Shown here piece by piece: positions 8,503 to 15,683 of a stretch of 64,000 nucleotides of DNA. The position numbers and the translations under genes were made by a program. The notes under the pieces were generated by a model. It was not told where the DNA came from. It did no database searches and worked only from the letters and a program-made list of their open reading frames with translations. The DNA is from Desulfobotulus pelophilus (GTDB taxonomy: Bacteria; Desulfobacterota; Desulfobacteria; Desulfobacterales; ASO4-4): contig NZ_JAPFPW010000006.1 in assembly GCF_026155325.1 (NCBI RefSeq), forward strand, positions 62,001-126,000, written 5' to 3'. Every line of letters begins with the position of its first letter. Within the stretch, counting starts at the first letter, position 1.

Positions 8503-9111
8503 TCATTCTCCGCACTCCAGCACCCAGGCCAGCCATACGGTACCATGTATGGAAACATCGCGTGAAAAAGACAGATTCCGCAATCCTGTTCTGTCCCACA
8601 ACTCACTCCCCCTTTTTTCCGTCCACAGAAAAAAACACCGGCCATGGCTGTCTTCCGCTATCCCTTCCCCCTCTTTGAGCGAAACATACACTTTTCCTTT
8701 GGGCGTAAGGGATGGAAGGGCCAGACCCAGGACATACTGTACTTCATCAGGGGTCAGGTGAACAAGAGAGCCTGAAAAAAGCAGGGCTTCAGCCCTCCGA
8801 TCTGCCAGGTTCCCATGTTCAAAATCCAGTTCATGCACCGGACAATTCGAATAGCTGCGTGCTATGGCTGCCAGCTCTGGCGATCTTTCGATCCCCTCCG
8901 GATGAAAGCCCATCTCTTTCAAGAATTTAAGATCCCGTCCGCACCCACATCCAAAATCAAAAACTCGTGCAGCCGGAGAAAGCTGACGGACAAAGGGCAT
9001 CAGAAAGGACAACGGGTCTGCAGCCATGGCTTTTCGGGTAAATACGTCTGCCTTTTCCCGATAGTACCGAATGACGGCCGCCTTTTTTTTATCAGGGTTT
9101 GATATAAGCAC
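8503..9111 (-). CDS. class I SAM-dependent methyltransferase
   Basis: A 202-residue protein with a Rossmann-type methyltransferase fold. Motif I is VFDFGCGCGRDLKFLKEMG (residues ~50-68), the acidic loop follows at PEGIERSPELAAIAR, and the post-motif region contains ALLFSGSLVHLTPDEV and the strand KGKVYVSLKEGEG. The start is a GTG with AGGAGG 7 nt upstream, inside the last codons of the preceding DsrE-like gene (20-nt overlap), so the two are probably translated together. An upstream ATG would add 30 residues that have no family resemblance. Target is unknown; the small size and lack of an accessory domain fit a small-molecule methyltransferase. Confidence 0.85.
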   Translation of the reverse strand: MLISNPDKKKAAVIRYYREKADVFTRKAMAADPLSFLMPFVRQLSPAARVFDFGCGCGRDLKFLKEMGFHPEGIERSPELAAIARSYSNCPVHELDFEHGNLADRRAEALLFSGSLVHLTPDEVQYVLGLALPSLTPKGKVYVSLKEGEGIAEDSHGRCFFLWTEKRGSELWDRTGLRNLSFSRDVSIHGTVWLAWVLECGE

Positions 9112-9448
9112 ACCCTTCCTCCTGCTGCAACCGGACAAGCTCCAGTATACCTGCTGGAACGGTTCGCATCCCTTCCGGTAATTCCGAAGGATCCATCGCA
9201 TTGGCTTTCAGGGCATTCTGGCAGGCCACAAAATGAATACCGGCTTCTGCAAGCGCCAACAACCTTTGTGAAAACTCCTGCTTCAGTTCTTTGAACAGCT
9301 TTACCCCAGGGCCATTTACCACAAAATGTGCGTTCACATGGGCAGGACCACCTGCGGCACGGATAAGATTTTCAAGGTTCGTCAAACCGATACCAAGTCG
9401 TTTTTCTTCAGGATCATCAAGATGTAAAACCACATGGAGTTCTGCCAT
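9092..9448 (-). CDS. DsrE/F-like (YchN fold) small protein
   Basis: A 118-residue cytoplasmic protein of the DsrE/DsrF-like superfamily. Family marks are the opening LHVVLHLDDPEEKRLGIGLTNLENL, the strand AHFVVNGPGVKLF and the C-terminal half HFVACQNALKANAMDPSELP, where the single Cys in ACQNAL sits at the position used by sulfur-carrying relatives. Ends with a tail rich in hydrophobic and Gly residues typical of this group. The ribosome-binding site AAGGAGGT lies 5 nt before the ATG. It is the first gene of a two-gene unit with the overlapping methyltransferase. A sulfur-relay role is possible but not shown, since many such singletons have unknown function. Confidence 0.82.
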   Translation of the reverse strand: MAELHVVLHLDDPEEKRLGIGLTNLENLIRAAGGPAHVNAHFVVNGPGVKLFKELKQEFSQRLLALAEAGIHFVACQNALKANAMDPSELPEGMRTVPAGILELVRLQQEEGCAYIKP

Positions 9449-9650
9449 ATTACCTCCTTATTGGATTAACTGTTACCGTGTCAGGCCCCGATTTCCAAGC
9501 AGTGCCCATATACTTGCAGAGTAAAAGAAAAACAGAAAAAATCCATCAAAAAGCGACGCTTCTGCCAGTAAAAACATGCTACAATTGAAAAAACATAACC
9601 GGCATCCGCCGGAATGCACTCCTGCTGCCACCTTTTTTGAAAGAAAACAA

Positions 9651-10787
9651 ATGGGTTTTCCTCCGTCAGAAAACGAAATATCCCTCTTCCGGGCAGCCCT
9701 TCTTGAATGGTTTCACCAGAACAAAAGGGATCTGCCATGGCGCAGAACCCGGGACTCTTATGCCATATGGATTTCAGAGGTCATGCTGCAGCAGACCCGC
9801 GTAGCCACGGTCATTCCCTATTTTACCTCATTTATACGCCTATACCCTACCCTTGAGGCCTTGGCCACGGCGGACCCGGAAAGGCTTCTCAAAGCCTGGG
9901 AGGGACTCGGCTATTACAGGAGACTCCTGAATGCAAAAAAAACTGCCATTCTCCTCACGGAACGAGGAGAAACCTCACTGCCTGAGAGCAGAAACAGCCT
10001 GCTTCAGCTCCCGGGTATAGGAAGCTATATTGCCTCCGCCGTTTGCTCCATAGCCTACGGCCATAGGGACGCTGTGGTGGACGGGAATGTAAAAAGGGTT
10101 ATGGCGCGACTGTTTACCGATCCGTTTCCTGCTAATGGCTCCAGCCACCGGCATTACCAGCCCTATGCCGACCTGCTGCTGGATCCATTGAATCCCGGAG
10201 ATGCCAACCAGGCCATCATGGAACTGGGAGCTCTGGTCTGCACACCGGCAAAACCTCAATGCCCTATCTGCCCTGTCTCGTTTTTCTGCAAAGCTTTCGA
10301 TCAGGGAACAACAGGGCTGTTTCCTGTCCGAAATACAAAAAAGAAAGTGCCACTTTATCATATTGCCTGTGCGGCTGTTGTGGATGTTATGGGAAACATT
10401 CTTGTAACCAAACGACCGGATTCGGGTATGTTGCCAGGATTCTGGGAATTTCCCGGCGGAAAATGTGAAAAAGGAGAAAGCAATGAAGTGGCCTGTATCC
10501 GGGAAGTTTATGAAGAAACGGGACTGACTGTGACAAACCTGCACCACCTGTGCACCATTGACCATGCCTATAGCCATTTCCGGATCCGTCTGGCCCTTTT
10601 TGGCTGCCCTGCACCAGGCTTGGAAGTCCGCCTGACCCACGCGGTTGATTTTCGCTGGATTCCCAGTGCCGAGATGAAAACACTGGCCTTTCCAGCAGCC
10701 AATCGCAAATGCATGCCTGCCCTGCTCAGATGGCTCCAGAATCAACCGGACAACTTCTTTTCTCCCCCATGCAGACAGTCCGATTAA
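9651..10787 (+). CDS. mutY: A/G-specific adenine glycosylase MutY
   Basis: This DNA repair enzyme removes adenine mispaired with 8-oxoguanine. It has 378 residues from the ATG at MGFPPSENE, preceded by GAAAGAAAA; an upstream in-frame ATG (9576) would add 25 non-conserved residues. The HhH-GPD domain has LPGIGSYIASAV (helix-hairpin-helix) and AVVDGNVKRV with the catalytic Asp. The [4Fe-4S] loop is complete, C-x6-C-x2-C-x5-C in CTPAKPQCPICPVSFFC. The C-terminal NUDIX-like domain (from ~residue 235) retains a full-looking Nudix box, GGKCEKGESNEVACIREVYEETG, giving 8-oxoG recognition. Monocistronic, followed by a strong hairpin (10816) and a MITE-like insertion. Confidence 0.95.
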   Translation: MGFPPSENEISLFRAALLEWFHQNKRDLPWRRTRDSYAIWISEVMLQQTRVATVIPYFTSFIRLYPTLEALATADPERLLKAWEGLGYYRRLLNAKKTAILLTERGETSLPESRNSLLQLPGIGSYIASAVCSIAYGHRDAVVDGNVKRVMARLFTDPFPANGSSHRHYQPYADLLLDPLNPGDANQAIMELGALVCTPAKPQCPICPVSFFCKAFDQGTTGLFPVRNTKKKVPLYHIACAAVVDVMGNILVTKRPDSGMLPGFWEFPGGKCEKGESNEVACIREVYEETGLTVTNLHHLCTIDHAYSHFRIRLALFGCPAPGLEVRLTHAVDFRWIPSAEMKTLAFPAANRKCMPALLRWLQNQPDNFFSPPCRQSD

Positions 10788-10815
10788 AAGACAAGCGGAT
10801 TCAACCCGCAGGGCT

Positions 10816-10848
10816 GCCAGTGCGCCTGTCCGAGGTAAGCGCACTGGC
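10816..10848. repeat. perfect 10-bp inverted repeat downstream of mutY
   Basis: GCCAGTGCGC and GCGCACTGGC flank a 13-nt spacer, and the flanks GGCT/AAGCC could extend the stem. It lies 29 bases after the mutY stop. There is no T tract, so this is a structured element or weak terminator. Confidence 0.6.
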
Positions 10849-10866
10849 AAGCCGACAGATCCTTCC

Positions 10867-10971
10867 TACTAATGAGTTCCTTTCCCACTCGACATAGATA
10901 AAGCCCCGGTTCCTTTTATGGGAATTGAAAACGAGATGGTTTTGTCGAGACAAGTTTTGAACTCTTTCGTA
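10867..10971. mobile_element. MITE-like element with IS630-type terminal repeats and TA flanks
   Basis: A 101-bp non-coding block (10869-10969) lies between two TA dinucleotides. Counting the TA, its left end matches the right end of the IS630 element at 60308-61405 at 23 of 29 positions, including CCCACTCGACAT; its right end, read inverted, matches the same IS end at 16 of the first 18 positions and then diverges by one inserted base before CTCGACA. The interior has no transposase sequence. This is the pattern of a non-autonomous element moved by an IS630/Tc1-type transposase. Confidence 0.65.
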
Positions 10972-11042
10972 TCTTGCAAACCACCATTGAAACACGAAAC
11001 AGTTCATTCTCCTGAAAGAAAGCATGCCGTTCAGTGATTACT

Positions 11043-11066
11043 GATATCAGCGGAAGGGCTGATATC
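11043..11066. repeat. 9-bp hairpin upstream of kdsB
   Basis: GATATCAGC and GCTGATATC form a perfect inverted repeat around a 6-nt loop, 115 bases upstream of the kdsB start. It could be an operator or a leader hairpin; no T tract follows. Confidence 0.5.
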
Positions 11067-11180
11067 CCCTTAAGAAAACCACGGCTTTTTGTTGCCACTC
11101 AGGCTTTGCTTGAGGATTCTCCAGCCCTGTGCTACACCCCTCTGCCATGTTGTTCCCTACCCTTACAATCCGGAGGATTG

Positions 11181-11909
11181 ATGAAAAAAATTGTAATAAT
11201 CCCCGCCCGATGGGGTTCCAGCAGACTGGAAGGAAAACCCCTGATGCCCATCAAAGGGCGTCCCATGATCCAGCATGTGTACGAACGCTGCCGTGCTGCT
11301 GCTGTAGATGCCGTTGTGGTAGCAACGGACGATACCAGGATCGCAAAAGCAGTGAAAGATTTTGGTGGCAGGGCTGTCATCACTTCTGCCGACAACAGGT
11401 CCGGAACGGACAGAGTCGCGGATGCCGCGCGGATCCTAGGCCTTGATCCCGGCGATATTCTTGTGAATGTACAGGGAGACCAGCCTCTTCTGCATCCTTC
11501 CTGTATCAATGAGGTCACACGACCCCTGGAGCTGGATCCATCCCTGTCCATGAGCACGCTGGGCTTCATCATTCAGGATCCGAGAGAAATCAGTGACCCC
11601 AAAGATGTAAAAGTTGTACTGGATAGTAAGGGCAATGCCCTGTACTTCTCCCGCGCAGCCATCCCCTTCCCACGGGATGACGGGACTGCCTGTTCCTATA
11701 TTAAGCACCTCGGCATATATGCCTATAGCGTTCACTTTCTGAATATTTTTATGAGCCTTCCCACCGGTACACTGGAAGAAATCGAAAAACTTGAGCAGCT
11801 CAGGGCTTTAGAGCATGGATACAGCGTACGGGTTGTCATGACAGAACATGACTCTCCTGAAGTCGATCTGCCGGAAGACATTGGACGTATTGAAAACAAA
11901 ATGATGTGA
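11181..11909 (+). CDS. kdsB: 3-deoxy-manno-octulosonate cytidylyltransferase
   Basis: This enzyme activates Kdo with CTP to CMP-Kdo for lipopolysaccharide inner-core synthesis. It has 242 residues, normal for KdsB. Motifs are IIPARWGSSRLEGKPL (nucleotide-binding signature at the N-terminus), VVVATDD, SGTDRVADA, VNVQGDQPLL with the metal-binding Asp, and the C-terminal EKLEQLRALEHGY and SPEVDLPEDI. The ATG at 11181 is chosen because CGGAGGATTG directly precedes it; upstream in-frame codons show no conservation. A single gene here, not accompanied by other Kdo genes, and it indicates a Gram-negative outer membrane with Kdo-containing LPS. Confidence 0.96.
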   Translation: MKKIVIIPARWGSSRLEGKPLMPIKGRPMIQHVYERCRAAAVDAVVVATDDTRIAKAVKDFGGRAVITSADNRSGTDRVADAARILGLDPGDILVNVQGDQPLLHPSCINEVTRPLELDPSLSMSTLGFIIQDPREISDPKDVKVVLDSKGNALYFSRAAIPFPRDDGTACSYIKHLGIYAYSVHFLNIFMSLPTGTLEEIEKLEQLRALEHGYSVRVVMTEHDSPEVDLPEDIGRIENKMM

Positions 11910-11930
11910 TCTTTCTTTTTTAAACTCCTG

Positions 11931-11959
11931 TTGACATAAAAAAAAGGCTTTGTCATATC
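11931..11959 (+). promoter_or_regulatory. possible promoter upstream of the composite envelope gene
   Basis: A perfect TTGACA (11931-11936) is followed 17 bp later by CATATC, a poor -10 match (three of six). The start codon of the next gene is about 125 bp further on. Confidence 0.3.
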
Positions 11960-12085
11960 TGTATACATTCATCGTGATTAAAATCAGGTGCAGAGTCTTT
12001 TCTGCACATGTGCCGGTCTGCAAGCGCGGAGCTTTCCATGCATCCAAGGAACGGCACAAAAACCTGCATCCACAGGGGGGCTTGA

Positions 12086-13642
12086 ATGTTCAGAAAATCC
12101 TTTTTCTGCCTGATCTTGTCCGGCATGTTCCTTGTCGTGCTGAGTCAGAGTACCGATGCTGCCCGGAATGAATGCTGGGAATCCTGTGCTCCAACCATGG
12201 AGGAAGCCAGGGAGTCCATAGCCTCTCAAATTTTTGTCAACGTTCAGAGTGCCACGTTTATCCGGCAGAGTAAGAGGGATACAGACAAAGGTATTTCTTT
12301 TCTTTCAGGATGGTTTTCTTCTTCTGAAGTACAATCCGAAGCCAGCTTCGAATCCCGGCAGCAGGTAAATATGACACTGGTCAATGCCCGCGTGATCACA
12401 CAGCAAGAAAGCGATCAGGGTGTATGCCTGCAGGTCTGTCGGGAAGATCTTATTGCTTACACCGATGAACTGATCGAAAAAACAAAAACCTATCAGCCCC
12501 ATAACCTCCCCGCGGATGAGCGGCTAAAAAAACAGACCCTGAATACCTGGATAGGTGATATTGAAACAGCCAAAAGCCTTGCCACCATTTTCGGAAACAG
12601 CCTGAGGGAAAAAGCTCCCCATGGGAGACTTCTGAAACAGGAAAAAGAGTTGAAAGATCTTAGTGCTGATCTGTATGAACAATCTCTCACGATCACGAGT
12701 ACAATTCCTGACGCAGTCCTTATTCTGAACGGAAGTCCTGCGGATATAGGAGAAAAAATATTTCTGCCCGAAGGTGTGCACAAATATCTTGTTACGGCAT
12801 CCGGACATTGTGAAGTCTCCGGCACGGCTGATCTTCAGCAATATAAAGACCAGACACTCCGAATTCATCCGAAACCGTATCCAACGGTCACGGTGACATC
12901 CAATCAGCCAGGTGCATCCCTCCAGATAAGTGGTGCTCCATGGCCCCTGGGCAAGGAAAAGGTTATGGAGCGCTGCGAGGGAAGTGTGCCATATGTCGTC
13001 AGCTATGGAGGCGAAACTAAAACCGGAAGTTTCCGTCTGAGTCCCGGGGTGAAGGCCAGCGATAAGGCCTACCTTTTCACAGATAAAGAAGTACAGAGAC
13101 TCAAAGAAATGTCCTCTGTATTTACCACAGGAACGAGCCTTGAGCTGGGCTACATTTTTTCCGTTCCCGGGTCTGACTTCAGTGACCTGCATAATGTTCA
13201 TAAAATCAGCCTGGCTTATTACAAAAACCACGCTTTTTTCCGATTCGGGCTGGGGGCAGCCTATGGCAGAGGAGATACCATTGATGAATCTTTCACCGTG
13301 GATGCATGGCTGAGCATGATTTTGCAGCTTTCAGAGCTGGGAGGCAGAGAAAGGCCCCTGCACTTTTTCGGATTTTTCCCGATTATACCCTTTGCAGGGC
13401 TTGATGTGGGACTTGGCTACCACGATATTTACAACACTCGCACCAGGCAAAGCACGGACAGCTTTCCTACCTCCGTTGCATCAGAAAAAAATGATTTCTT
13501 CCGGGATCATGGTCTTCTGAGAACCACTGCGGGCCTGCAGGTTCCCGTGAACAAACACTTGGGCATTCGATGCTTCTACGCTAAAAATTTTTCCATGGAA
13601 AAAGCCTCGGAATTCGCCATGTCTCTGGTAATTGGATTCTGA
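12086..13642 (+). CDS. exported protein: LPP20-like N-terminal region, PEGA-like repeats, C-terminal outer-membrane barrel (predicted)
   Basis: A 518-residue protein of unknown function. A Sec signal peptide (MFRKSFFCLILSGMFLVVLS, cleavage near TDA-AR) is followed by a Cys-containing segment and an LPP20/FlgT-like alpha-beta region (ARESIASQIFVNVQS ... LVNARVITQQE ... VCLQVCREDL, ~40-135), a helical linker, two PEGA-like beta domains (~200-260 and ~265-325, with AVLILNGSPADIGEKIF and ASLQISGAPWPLG), and a C-terminal half of alternating hydrophobic strands ending in Phe (SLVIGF), as for barrels inserted by BAM. The SD AGGGGGG lies 5 nt before the ATG. Monocistronic with a strong terminator. 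The domain calls are by eye; only the signal peptide and the terminal Phe strand are confident. Confidence 0.72.
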   Translation: MFRKSFFCLILSGMFLVVLSQSTDAARNECWESCAPTMEEARESIASQIFVNVQSATFIRQSKRDTDKGISFLSGWFSSSEVQSEASFESRQQVNMTLVNARVITQQESDQGVCLQVCREDLIAYTDELIEKTKTYQPHNLPADERLKKQTLNTWIGDIETAKSLATIFGNSLREKAPHGRLLKQEKELKDLSADLYEQSLTITSTIPDAVLILNGSPADIGEKIFLPEGVHKYLVTASGHCEVSGTADLQQYKDQTLRIHPKPYPTVTVTSNQPGASLQISGAPWPLGKEKVMERCEGSVPYVVSYGGETKTGSFRLSPGVKASDKAYLFTDKEVQRLKEMSSVFTTGTSLELGYIFSVPGSDFSDLHNVHKISLAYYKNHAFFRFGLGAAYGRGDTIDESFTVDAWLSMILQLSELGGRERPLHFFGFFPIIPFAGLDVGLGYHDIYNTRTRQSTDSFPTSVASEKNDFFRDHGLLRTTAGLQVPVNKHLGIRCFYAKNFSMEKASEFAMSLVIGF

Positions 13643-13700
13643 GTGTTCACGCAGGGAGACTAAACAACTTGACAGCAGGATTTTTTCCTGTTCCTTTCAT

Positions 13701-13745
13701 AAGGAGATGCTTTACATGAATAGAGTGTAAAGTATCTCCTTTTTC
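13701..13745 (+). terminator. intrinsic terminator after composite envelope gene
   Basis: A 16-base stem (AAGGAGATGCTTTACA with TGTAAAGTATCTCCTT, one G-T pair) closes an 8-nt loop and runs into a T tract. Confidence 0.9.
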
Positions 13746-13786
13746 CCTTTATTCACTGTCTTTTTTTTTACGGTAAGGATTCAGGA

Positions 13787-14413
13787 ATGCATCAGAGCAA
13801 CAGTCCACAGGGCCTCATTCTTGCCTCAGCTTCGCCAAGGCGCCAGGAACTGCTTTCTCAGGCAGGGCTCCAGTTCCAGATTATCACAAGTGATATTGAT
13901 GAGGAGAGTATCCTCGCAGACACCCCAAGGATTCTTGCCGCTGCCATTGCACAGGCCAAGGCCCGGGAGGTGGCAACCCTGCATCCTGAAAACTGGATCC
14001 TGGCAGCAGACACTCTGGTTGTGGCAGGAGACCAGGTTCTTGGCAAACCCGCTAATCCGGAAGAGGCCGTATCCATGCTCAAAAGACTCAGCGGAATCAG
14101 TCATCAGGTCATTACCGGGGTGGCTCTTTGCTGTACGGCCCAAAAAAAACTACGTTCTTACGCTGTCACAACGGATGTATCTTTCAAAGAACTCACGGCC
14201 CAGGAAATTGCCTGGTATACAGCCACACCCGAACCCTATGACAAAGCCGGTGCATACGCAATCCAGGGACTGGCAGCTCATTTTATACGCCATATCTGTG
14301 GTTCCTATACCAATGTGGTGGGTCTGCCCATCTGCGAAGTCATGGAAAGTCTTTCCCTCGCAGGTATTGTTCCCAGCTATGTGCAGAACCAGAATGGAGT
14401 GCATGCACTGTGA
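13787..14413 (+). CDS. maf: Maf family nucleoside triphosphate pyrophosphatase
   Basis: A 208-residue house-cleaning pyrophosphatase that hydrolyses non-canonical or modified NTPs to NMP and PPi. Family marks are ILASASPRRQELL at the N-terminus, the acidic WILAADTLVV, GKPANPEEAVSMLKRLSG, and the late EPYDKAGAYAIQGLAA containing the active-site Lys and Gln. First gene of a run with yggS and queH: its stop overlaps the GTG start of yggS by four bases (GTGA), so they are likely translationally coupled. Cytoplasmic. Whether it acts on dTTP/UTP or on m7GTP-like substrates cannot be judged here. Confidence 0.94.
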   Translation: MHQSNSPQGLILASASPRRQELLSQAGLQFQIITSDIDEESILADTPRILAAAIAQAKAREVATLHPENWILAADTLVVAGDQVLGKPANPEEAVSMLKRLSGISHQVITGVALCCTAQKKLRSYAVTTDVSFKELTAQEIAWYTATPEPYDKAGAYAIQGLAAHFIRHICGSYTNVVGLPICEVMESLSLAGIVPSYVQNQNGVHAL

Positions 14414-15108
14414 ACACATCCCAAAGACTGGCCAATATTCTGCAGCGCATGAGTGACTGCTGCCGCAGATGTGGAAGAGAGTCCCAACCTGTCTCCCTCG
14501 TTGCCGTAAGCAAAACCAAAACAGAAAGTCAGATTCGGGAAGCCAGTGAGGCAGGTCAGCAGGTTTTTGGTGAAAACTACGTGCAGGAGCTCGTTGCCAA
14601 ATCAGAAAACCTGAAAGAGCTTGCCCTGTCATGGCATTTTATCGGTCATCTGCAACGGAACAAAGCCCGCTTAGTCGTTCAACATTGTGAACTTATTCAC
14701 TCCATAGATTCTCTGAGACTGGCGGATGAAATCAACCGGCAGGCAGACCGGCAGAACAAAGTCCAGGGCATTCTTCTCCAGATACATATGGGCGGCGAAG
14801 AAACCAAAAACGGCATACTGCCGGAAGCCCTGCCAGAGCTACTGCAAAAAACAGCTTCTATGCCCAACCTTTCTGTTCAGGGACTCATGACGATTCCTCC
14901 GCCCGCAGAGCATCCGGAAGACAACCGCCCCCATTTCCGCCATCTTCGTGAACTCATGAATGCTTGCAATCAGCAAGCCATCCTGAACTACCCCATGACA
15001 ACTCTTTCCATGGGCATGAGCGATGACTTTGAGGTGGCCATTGAAGAAGGAGCTACCCTGATTCGCATCGGGACGGCTGTCTTTGGTCCGAGGACCCCCA
15101 AAACATGA
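14410..15108 (+). CDS. yggS: YggS family pyridoxal-phosphate homeostasis protein
   Basis: A 232-residue PLP-binding protein (PLPBP/YggS) that buffers pyridoxal phosphate and affects amino-acid metabolism; no catalytic reaction is established for the family. PLP-lysine is in VSLVAVSKTK, followed by FGENYVQELVAK, WHFIGHLQRNKAR, and the phosphate-binding end MSDDFEVAIEEGATLIRIGTAVFG. The start is a GTG overlapping the maf stop by four bases, and its stop again overlaps the queH ATG by four (ATGA), making a three-gene coupled run. The length is normal. An unusual Cys pair near the N-terminus (SDCCRRCGRE) is not typical of the family. Confidence 0.94.
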   Translation: MNTSQRLANILQRMSDCCRRCGRESQPVSLVAVSKTKTESQIREASEAGQQVFGENYVQELVAKSENLKELALSWHFIGHLQRNKARLVVQHCELIHSIDSLRLADEINRQADRQNKVQGILLQIHMGGEETKNGILPEALPELLQKTASMPNLSVQGLMTIPPPAEHPEDNRPHFRHLRELMNACNQQAILNYPMTTLSMGMSDDFEVAIEEGATLIRIGTAVFGPRTPKT

Positions 15109-15659
15109 AAATTCTCCTTCATACCTGCTGCGGCCCCTGTACCATCTATCCCCTGAAAAAACTCAGAGAAGAGGGCTGCAGCGTGATGGGCTTTTTTTAC
15201 CGCCACAATATTCACCCCCTTACGGAGTGCCTCCACCGGGAAGAAACCCTCCGGATCTATGCGGAAAAAAATCATTTCAAGGTTATCTGGCAGCAAGGAT
15301 ATGAACTCGAAGAATTTCTTCAGTCCACGGTCTTCAGAGAAGCGGAACGCTGCCGGATCTGCTATCATAAACGCCTGACAGCCACTGCCTTGCTTGCAAA
15401 GCGCGGTAAATTTGATGCTTTTTCCACCACCCTTCTCTACAGCCGTTTTCAGAACCATGCATTGATCCATGAAACCGGGAGCGCAGCAGGGAAAAAAGCC
15501 GGGGTCCCTTTTTTTTACAGAGATTTCCGTGAAGGATGGCAGGAAGGTATTGAAGAATCCAAAACAGAAGGCATGTATCGTCAACCCTACTGTGGTTGTA
15601 TTTACAGTGAAAAGGAGCGGTATCTGCGCAGTGCACAGCACGGTTCCCAACCAGACTGA
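15105..15659 (+). CDS. queH: epoxyqueuosine reductase QueH
   Basis: This enzyme catalyses the last step of queuosine tRNA modification, reducing epoxyqueuosine to queuosine; QueH (former DUF208) replaces the cobalamin-dependent QueG in many anaerobes. The 184-residue protein has LLHTCCGPCTIYPL (two adjacent Cys plus one), CRICYHKRLTATA, the segment FSTTLLYSRFQNH, and the C-terminal QPYCGCIYSEKERY. These Cys pairs bind the iron-sulfur and iron sites. It follows yggS with a 4-nt overlap. A neighbouring membrane protease starts 24 nt after its stop, so the operon may continue. No queuosine precursor gene is nearby. Confidence 0.92.
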   Translation: MKILLHTCCGPCTIYPLKKLREEGCSVMGFFYRHNIHPLTECLHREETLRIYAEKNHFKVIWQQGYELEEFLQSTVFREAERCRICYHKRLTATALLAKRGKFDAFSTTLLYSRFQNHALIHETGSAAGKKAGVPFFYRDFREGWQEGIEESKTEGMYRQPYCGCIYSEKERYLRSAQHGSQPD

Positions 15660-15683
15660 AATTTCTGCTGCGCAACCAACATT

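Noticed and set aside
8367-8678. Plus-strand frame starting inside tRNA-Ala ([13 protein letters not shown])
   Set aside because: It is a translation of the tRNA and its terminator, overlapping the methyltransferase on the other strand.
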